Of a stretch of DNA of 64,000 nt, positions 56,945-64,000 are shown piece by piece. Within the stretch, counting starts at the first letter, position 1, and every line of letters begins with the position of its first letter. Location of the stretch: positions 55,762,108 to 55,826,107 of the forward strand of contig OZ024794.1 of NCBI GenBank assembly GCA_964017045.1, given 5' to 3'. The DNA comes from Omphiscola glabra. Taxonomy: Eukaryota; Mollusca; Gastropoda; Lymnaeidae. The position numbers and the translations under genes were made by a program. The notes beneath the pieces were generated by a model that ran no database searches, was not told the origin of the DNA, and saw only the letters and a list, made by a program, of their open reading frames with translations.

Positions 56945-58189
56945 CGGCACACTGGTGTTCTGCGAGATGATACTAGGTGTGCCGCAGCAAAATAACCCCA
57001 GGACGAGGGAATAACAAAGAGTTTATAAAGTGCACGTGAACACGATAAAAGATGGATGATGAAAGTAGTACAACGAAGAGCTTACGACTAGGTCGTTAGA
57101 GTTGACAAGTATTAAATAACTAAACATGTAGTTTGCACAGTCAAAAAATACAATAAACAATAGCACTACCGGCTGATTGCAATTTAAATCTTAAAGATGT
57201 TGCTCGAATGAGATTTACATGGGAAGATAGCTACCCCATTCCAAAATTTAATTGGAAAACACAATATCCTTGCGTAAACCTTGACTAAATGAGCATCTAT
57301 GGAAATGATCCGATCACGTCTTTGTTAATGAAGTAGACAAAGTTATCGTCTGACTAACAGTAAGCAAAGATCATAGGCATCGTAGTATTTGTGGATAACG
57401 GCACTGTTTCCCTTCTCTATGAAGTAGCAGCATTTTCGGCCAGAGTTTTGTTTTTCGTGGAAGGGAAATTCGACCAAAACTCTCATGCAGTTTACACGGA
57501 TCTATACAATGAGGTACGATTCCTTTTTCCTGTATGAAACGACAAATAAATCTTTCCCTCCATGTTTAAATAAGCACAAAAGAAATTCATGAAATAGAGG
57601 AATGACAAGTCACGGACAATCAAGTTAAACTACGTTTTCTTAATTTTAGTCAGTGAATAATCTCGAATTTTGTAACGAGATTCTCGCAGTGCTGATACAA
57701 TTTTCTCACAACTATTAACACAGTTTTCCAACTCTTGTTTACATAAAAAATGACAAAAGGTCGTTGCTAGAAAGATTAATAGTAGACTTCGAGAGTTTCT
57801 TTGTTAGATTTCGAACCAAATATTAAACAGCTTTGTTAAGCCAAACACGCTAAGTTAATCTCATAAGTACTGAGGGGGAAACTCAACAGCGTCCACTAAA
57901 GATGTCTGAGTCGCATTTTGCAAAGTTGATGGCATGATAACGTGCACAACACTGAGGTTTTGGAAGGGGCCAAAGTATTGAGCGTACTTTTTGGACCGCC
58001 ACGGCTGAGATGTAAGGACGTTTGGGAAAAGAATATAAGGGAAACCAACGTGGAAATCACCGTAAAGTCATTTGTCAGAAGATATACTCAGAGGAGTCGG
58101 TCAGCTTGGGTGAAACGTTTTTCTAGGTGTGGGGGAGGAGTGCACTCTCAGTACACTGCGTGTAGAAGGTGTGTCTTATATTTGATGTG
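56945..58189. other. Noncoding DNA
   Basis: No exon or element recognised. The 110-codon frame at 57942-58274 shows no domain and runs into a hAT-like fragment. Confidence 0.4.
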
Positions 58190-58348
58190 TATCAAAGGCA
58201 CAGCTAGACCCATTTTAAAGAGCCTATCTTTCTTTTTTCAACTCTCAAACCCATTATTTAATTCAATAAAATAATATCAAAGCACATTTTGATGCCTCTA
58301 ACTAGTCTGGCGCCTTGAGGCATCTGCCCCCCTTAGCTACGCCTCTGA
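58190..58348 (-). mobile_element. Fragment of the hAT-like family at 44044/50811
   Basis: Minus strand begins CAGAGGCGTAGCTAA and carries the ggcgccagactag and tttgatattattt blocks of the left end of the 2.4-kb repeat. Confidence 0.7.
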
Positions 58349-58464
58349 TGTGTATACTGTATTTTTTTGTGCGTTTTGTGAGGTAGGAACGGCAAGATTG
58401 GCGGTAGGAACGGCGGGCGTCAACAACTCTAGCTACTCCATTGGTTCAAGACTCTGAAGAGGCT

Positions 58465-58655
58465 ACACTGCAATAATTCTCATTTCTGGCCACCTACTGG
58501 ACACTGCAATAGTACTCATTTCTGGCCACCTACTGGACACTGCAATAGTTCTCATTGACGGCCACCTACTGGACACTGCAATAGTTCTCATTTATGGCCA
58601 CCTACTGGACACTGCAATAGTTCTCATTTCTGGCCACCTACTGGACACCATCACG
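58465..58655 (+). repeat. 36-bp minisatellite, about 5 copies
   Basis: Units share ggccacctactggacactgc and aatagttctcattt. Confidence 0.93.
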
Positions 58656-58659
58656 TTTC

Positions 58660-59600
58660 TAACACCATACTCACCATTTATCTCTCCCCCTTTTTGTTCT
58701 TCTTGTTAACAACTTCGATGGTGCAGCTTTACGCCTAATATTTCTTTTCATTCATGTAATCAATGAATTTTAAACCGTCAGGAAAATAGGGTGATCGATT
58801 GCTTTCAAATATTTTCTTTGTAAATAATGAACTCGCGGGCTAGAGATTGAAGCAGACGGAGGCATAAATCTGTAGTTGAAATAAAAACAACAACAAAAAA
58901 CACCAAACAAACAATTACAATATGACGTCCAGGTGCGATCAATCATCCAATAATTGCCTACCGTATTCGATTCCACCCAGACATCCCCGTCGAGGAACCG
59001 ATGAGAGACGATGTCATCACGAAGCTGTCCAAGGTCACGACTCTTTGTTTTTAAGCTGGCGGTTTAAAAAAAAAAAAAAAAAGGTGGGGCCTGGTTTTAA
59101 TTTTAACACGTTTGCCTCTTGAATAATGCCCATGTGTCAGTGCTGTGCCGTAAAAAAAAACGGAGATTTATCTTTTTAAGGTTTTAAGGAAATAAAGAAA
59201 TGTATTAAAAAAGATAATTTCGACCACCAGTTGGCATATATCAGAAACGTTTGCAGAGGTGGAAGCACTATAGTGTAATGCATAATTAAGAGATTATATT
59301 CCGAGAGGAAACTTAATAGTTGGAATTAGAAACCTATTTCTAAAGCGTCGTTATTCGAAGTGAAATCTGAGGACCTTTCAGCATAGTCGGTATCGTAGTA
59401 GTATTGCTGATCCCAGAGGACTTCGCCTTCAGCTGCAGGGCACAACTGTAGTATCGATAATTCATTTAAAAAAAATAGAATTAACATCATATTGTTTTTT
59501 TCGGACACGACCTGGGTAAACAAAACGTAAAGAAAACAATGGTTACTGGAACAACAATGGGACAGAGGCGAAGGCTATTAAGAAAATAATAATAATAAAG
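58660..59600. other. Noncoding DNA
   Basis: Nothing recognised beyond poly-A at 59066-59082. Confidence 0.4.
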
Positions 59601-59616
59601 AATATTTTGTTACTTT

Positions 59617-59670
59617 GCGGGCCGCCAAGTGGGTGTTGGCGGGCCGTATGTTGTGCAGGCCTGGTTTAGA
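59617..59670 (-). mobile_element. hAT terminus fragment
   Basis: Reverse strand reads CAGGCCTGCACAACATACGG then gcccgcc blocks, a common hAT end; related to 39124. No partner. Confidence 0.45.
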
Positions 59671-59949
59671 AGGATTTCTTTATCCAGTGCATAGCTCACC
59701 GATTTTTTTTCAACCCGACATTTTCACATCGTGATACACACAATACCATTTCTGGCCTTGCCAAGCTGATTATTCCAGGCCTAGATGAGTAATTACATGA
59801 AAAAAGAAATTAAAAAAAAATATTTTTTTAAAAATTACATTTGATCAAAGTCGAGTTGAAAGGTACTAAAAATTCGAAACTAATTCAAAATTTCTAAAAA
59901 TGCATTACGCAGAGAAAGTCAGTGCAGACAGAAAGAGTGAGGAAGTGTG

Positions 59950-60090
59950 GAGGCAGCGGTGCGTTCAGGTCGACATTTTCTTTTCTTGATTTGGAGAGGC
60001 GGCATTTTCGGCCAACGAGAGAGTTTTTCTTGAAAGGAGGGCGGCAAAAATCTTGGCCCGCCCCAAGGGGCGCAAAACCGAACTAAGACA
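59950..60090. mobile_element. Fragment related to the hAT-like family
   Basis: ggcattttcggcc and gagggcggcaaaaat blocks also occur at 51045-51095. Confidence 0.45.
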
Positions 60091-61855
60091 CCAAATACTA
60101 GAACCTTTTTACAAATCAATCAACTTAGAACGACTCTAGTTTCAATTTGTTAATGGTCTCATTTCAGTGTGATGAACATTTATACATCAAAATAGAGTAT
60201 AAATTCTCATTCGTTGTGATATGCTAATGATATTCATACCTTTATATTTGCTTAGGTTTATTGAAATATATTCAGTTTTCGACGCGTAAAGTATAGTTCC
60301 ACAAAGATGCATCACTTCCCCCTCTCCCGTCTCGCAATGTATCCAATAACCGGCTGCCTTCTATCGCAACGCTTCCAACACTCAACATTTGTTTCCCTGT
60401 TAACAAAGTTTGGCATTGGTTAAAAAAAAGTTTAACATTGGACTACCTTCCATTTTAAACACTATAACTATAACCCCCCCCCCCCCGCCTTCTCTCAGTT
60501 CACACCACACCCACCTTCACTCCCATTCACACCACACTCACCTTCTCTCCATCCAGACCGCACCCACCTTCACTCCCATGAACATCACAGTCACCTTCTC
60601 CCCGATCCACACAACACCTACCTTCACTTCCATCCAAACCAACTCCACTTTCTCCCCTAATTAAAAAACACCCCCCTCCTGCTTAAACACATTATTTTAA
60701 TCTACAATATGAGTACTATTACTAGCACCCCGACAATGCAAATCTCCCTATCTCCAGGTCATCCCATACCCTAGCCTCTTAGCCACACACCCCTGTGAAC
60801 CCATCCCCCCTCTATTTTCATACACCTTTGTGACTCCGTCCCTCGACAGCACCTTCCCCAACTCTTTCCATACAACTCACCCTTATGCGCTCACCCTGTT
60901 CTCTAACATCCCATAACAATTATCCCAATTAAGAGTAATTTAAGTCACGTGTTTCCGTTATAAAAAATTCATCCGTTTACTCAATGCTCGTGATGGGAAA
61001 AAAAAGAAGAAATAAAACGTAAATTAGATGAACCTAAATAAGAAGCAAGGAACAAAAAAAAGTTTTTCATTTTCATAAATGAGTTCTTTGTTGTTTTTTT
61101 TTTATATGATCGTTACTTTAAAATTAAGGAAACTTTAGAGACAATGTTGGCAACAGAGTAGCCAGGTCTTGACGTGGGTACCGGAAAATCCAACACACTA
61201 AAATATTAAGTTCTACCAATAAAATAGATCACGATTAGGTTTTATTATTGTTCCTGCAACACCTTTACACCAAGCGTCTTGGACAACAATCAATATAAAA
61301 TATACTTTGCATATTTTTTTTAAAATAAAAGGGTAGAGAGACTGTGATTTTGGCTGTGTGGGTGGTGTGAGGAGGAAATTATGGGAGGAGTTTTGTTTAG
61401 CCCCTTGGAAAAAATGTTGCTAAATTCACACAGACTGTTTTTATATTGATTTATTTTAACAAATTGTTGAACTAGATATGCAAATATGTATATATAGATA
61501 TTCGCAAGTGTACTTGTTAAAATTTTACAAAGGCTCAATGAGGAAAACATGAATTCGGCAAGGGCGCCAAGAAAGGAAAAAGTTTGTTGACCACAACCCT
61601 CTCAACCAAACGTTAATGAAAAAGGACGATTTTGGCACCATATTATGGTTGCCTCCCCCCCCCCCCCAAAAAAAAAAAAACGTCTTCATTCGCCTCACGG
61701 CACTGCCTCTGAATTTTCCGGACCGCATATAAAGGTAAGTACTAATTTTGATTAAATAACGTGTACTGCAAGTCAAGCGCTGTACATAATGCGATCGATG
61801 ACATTGTAATGTGAGCCAAAGCGGTGTACGCATTTTAAGCTCTGTAGGTCACAAG
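60090..61855. other. Noncoding DNA
   Basis: 60475-60660 is a C-rich degenerate repeat (caccttcactcccat-type units). No exon recognised. Confidence 0.45.
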
Positions 61856-62007
61856 CAGGGGTGAAGCTGGTTGAGAAGGGAGATGTCCCGTGGTCCGTAC
61901 CACCCTGCTGGGGTAAAAAATGTTTAACTTTTAGCCCAGCAGTATATGGTGCTCAAAGAATGGCTAAGATTGGATTCCCCCCCGTCAAAAAGTCACCTAC
62001 GCCCCTG
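61856..62007. mobile_element. Candidate hAT MITE
   Basis: Ends CAGGGGTGAAGC / CACCTACGCCCCTG with flanks GTCACAAG and GTCACAGT (6 of 8). Confidence 0.6.
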
Positions 62008-62044
62008 GTCACAGTTATCCCTAAAGTTTGAATAAAAATTATTG

Positions 62045-62220
62045 TTTGTTGAGACGGTTTAAAATAAGATGATATAAGATTATTCAGACTGTTTAGAATA
62101 AGAGGATATAAGATTATTCAGACTGTCTAAAATAAGATGATATAAGATTATTCAATAAGGTGATATAAGATTGTTAAAAGGGTTTAAAATAAGATGGCAA
62201 CAGATTGTTCAATGTGTTTA
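62045..62220 (+). repeat. ~34-bp degenerate minisatellite, about 5 copies
   Basis: Units share gtttaaaataagatgatata and agattattcaga. Confidence 0.85.
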
Positions 62221-62439
62221 ATATAAGCTGATGTACGAAGAGCATAAAGAGAAGATAGACCAGGGTATACAAGATACGTGGTTATATAATACGCCAAATG
62301 TTATAAAACATAAGCATATATAAAAACTATTGAGGAAATTAGACAATATATGATAGAAAAGGCGTTAATATGTCAGACAAGTGAGAATATAATGCACATG
62401 AGAATTTTATACCACAACTATTATAAGAAATTTTAGTAT

Positions 62440-62560
62440 ATAAGACAGCTGAGAATTCACACACTCGAAGATGTAAGACAGCTGTCAATATTAGACAGCT
62501 GAGAATTCACATGCCTGAATATGCAACACAACTGTCAATATAAGACAGATCAAGGTATTA
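62440..62560 (+). repeat. Short degenerate tandem repeat
   Basis: Repeats of taagacagctgagaattcac and related units. Confidence 0.7.
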
Positions 62561-62639
62561 GACAAATGAAGCGTTTCAACTCATCTATTAAACTCAATGA
62601 CACCAGAGATCTATTTATCCCCCACCCCTCCCCCCAAAT

Positions 62640-62920
62640 CGTGGTGGTCTGGTCTAGTTTATCTAAGACAGATGTTCTTGTATAGTTTGTCTTAGACAGG
62701 TGGTCTGCTCTAGTTTGTCTTAGACAGGTGGTCTGGTCTAGTTTGTCTTAGACAGATGGTCTTGTGTTGGAGAGATGGTCTAGTTAGCGTGCCTTAAACA
62801 GGTGGTCTAGTTAGCGTGTCAAGAGAGGGGGTCTGGTTAGTGTGCCTTAGACAGGTGGTCTAGTTAGCGTGCCTTAGACAGGTAGTCTAGTTAGAGAATC
62901 TTAGAGAGGTGTTTCAGTCT
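62640..62920 (+). repeat. ~29-bp minisatellite, about 9 copies
   Basis: Units share cttagacaggtggtctggtc and tagtttgt / tagttagcgtg. Confidence 0.88.
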
Positions 62921-63284
62921 ATCTTGCTCACAAAAGCACCAAACCAGCTTATTTCATTCACAGTGGTCCTCAAATTGAGACTATAATTTCAATCATGACG
63001 CTTATGCTATTTATTCATGATGCTATTTATGATGTTCTCTTGGGGTCATCCAGCGGCGTGGAGAGAGGCGCTTTGCTGTGTGGGAACCAGCTTATAATCA
63101 TAGAAGAATAATCCCAGGCCTTGTGGATTTCGTCCTGCGAATTCCATACCATCGTCACCTAGTGACGGACGGATGCCAGCTATTTATTCAATTAGTTCAA
63201 TTGTGTGCATGTAATTATACAGTGAGAATGTTCACCTTTTAAACACAGTGAAAATCGTTTAACACGTAACTGAGGGACCGAAAT

Positions 63285-63440
63285 ATTTCTCCATGATAAA
63301 AGAATTTCGTGATAAAAGAATTTCGTGATGAAAGAATCTCGCGATAAAAGAAATTCGTGATAAAAGAATTGCGTGATAAAAGAATTTCTCGATAAAAGAA
63401 ATTCGTGATTTCGTGATAAAAGAATTTCGTGATAAACGAT
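63285..63440 (+). repeat. 15-16-bp minisatellite, about 10 copies
   Basis: Units of ataaaagaatttcgtg with point changes. Confidence 0.93.
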
Positions 63441-64000
63441 GGATACAATAAAATGAAATTTGTTAGAGTACATCATACTAGATACATTATTTACATTTCA
63501 AATTATTATACATTGTGTACAAACATTTTTTTGTATGCATCGTATTGTCAAGAAAGTGATCGATATCGTTCATTGTATTATTTATTTCGTTTACTAGCGA
63601 GTACCCGGCATGCGTTGCAATGCCACTCATCGAAATAAAGTGTCCGTGTTTTAATAATTTTTTTGTAAGTTCTTCTAATAAACACCTTTTTTTAACCGTC
63701 TGGTGCGTATTCGAATTAATTAGAAGGTTTTAAGAAGTGTCAGCAGACCACACGCAGCTGTCCGTGTGGGAAGCATGGATTTTCCAAATTTAGTCCCAAA
63801 ACTTATAGCGATTGATCCCCCATGCAATAGCTATGTTTGAAATTATATTTATATGGCTCATTTATTACATATAAACAAATTTAGGGCCCCCGGCCCCAAA
63901 AGTAATATTGTGAAATATTTGTACTAAATCAAAAACCTATTTATTAAGTCACATATACAAAATGAAATGTCACAGTTTATATTTAATGTAATTCCACCCA
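63441..64000. other. Anonymous end of window
   Basis: Contains actagcgagtacccggcatg and gtccgtgtgggaagcatgga, phrases that look like a dispersed repeat I cannot name. No exon. Confidence 0.35.

Overview
This is a repeat-rich, AT-rich animal genomic window with one recognisable host gene. There is no bacterial gene organisation. The host gene has GT-AG introns. Around it lie decayed non-LTR retrotransposons (LINEs), a Penelope-like element, many small DNA transposons (hAT, pogo, mariner-like and Mutator-like MITEs) and an unusually large number of minisatellites. The receptor type and the repeat repertoire fit a protostome, and I think a gastropod mollusc is most likely, but that is inference; no rRNA or mitochondrial marker is present to fix it.

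The host gene is a class A (rhodopsin-like) peptide receptor on the minus strand, spanning about 35,922 down to 19,183. It assembles from four phase-compatible exons: 35,922-35,649 (N terminus, TM1-TM2), 31,191-31,092 (ECL1-TM3), 30,649-30,036 (TM3 end to TM7 and helix 8) and 19,430-19,183 (Ser/Thr-rich tail). The predicted protein is 411 residues. It looks most like the neuropeptide FF / SIFamide receptor group and has unusual NAxxY, DRL and FxxSWxP motifs. An 870-bp (GATA)n tract lies a few hundred bases upstream of the start codon.

Layout. 1-2.6 kb: AT-rich DNA with a 1-kb 19-bp minisatellite and a possible 3' end. 3-11.5 kb: three hAT MITEs with 8-bp target duplications, a pogo/Tigger relic, a Penelope relic with a hammerhead-ribozyme motif, a foldback element and a Mutator-like palindrome. 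11.7-13.2 kb: two minisatellites. 14-19 kb: a SPIN-like hAT element, short arrays, and a tiny LINE insertion with a 13-bp target duplication. 19-36 kb: the receptor gene, whose introns hold LINE 3' ends, SPIN-like and hAT MITEs and arrays. 36-37.2 kb: GATA tract. 40-43 kb: tandem SPIN-like pair and a LINE. 44-53 kb: two diverged direct copies of a ~2.4-kb repeat bracketing LINE relics. 54.8-56.9 kb: two minisatellites and an internally deleted LINE. 57-64 kb: mostly anonymous DNA with short arrays.

Long open frames in the tandem arrays (495-1706, 11763-13445, 35992-37228, 55323-56546) come from repeat periodicity and are not supported as genes. I found no convincing rRNA, functional tRNA, CRISPR array or gene cluster, and no undescribed multi-gene system.
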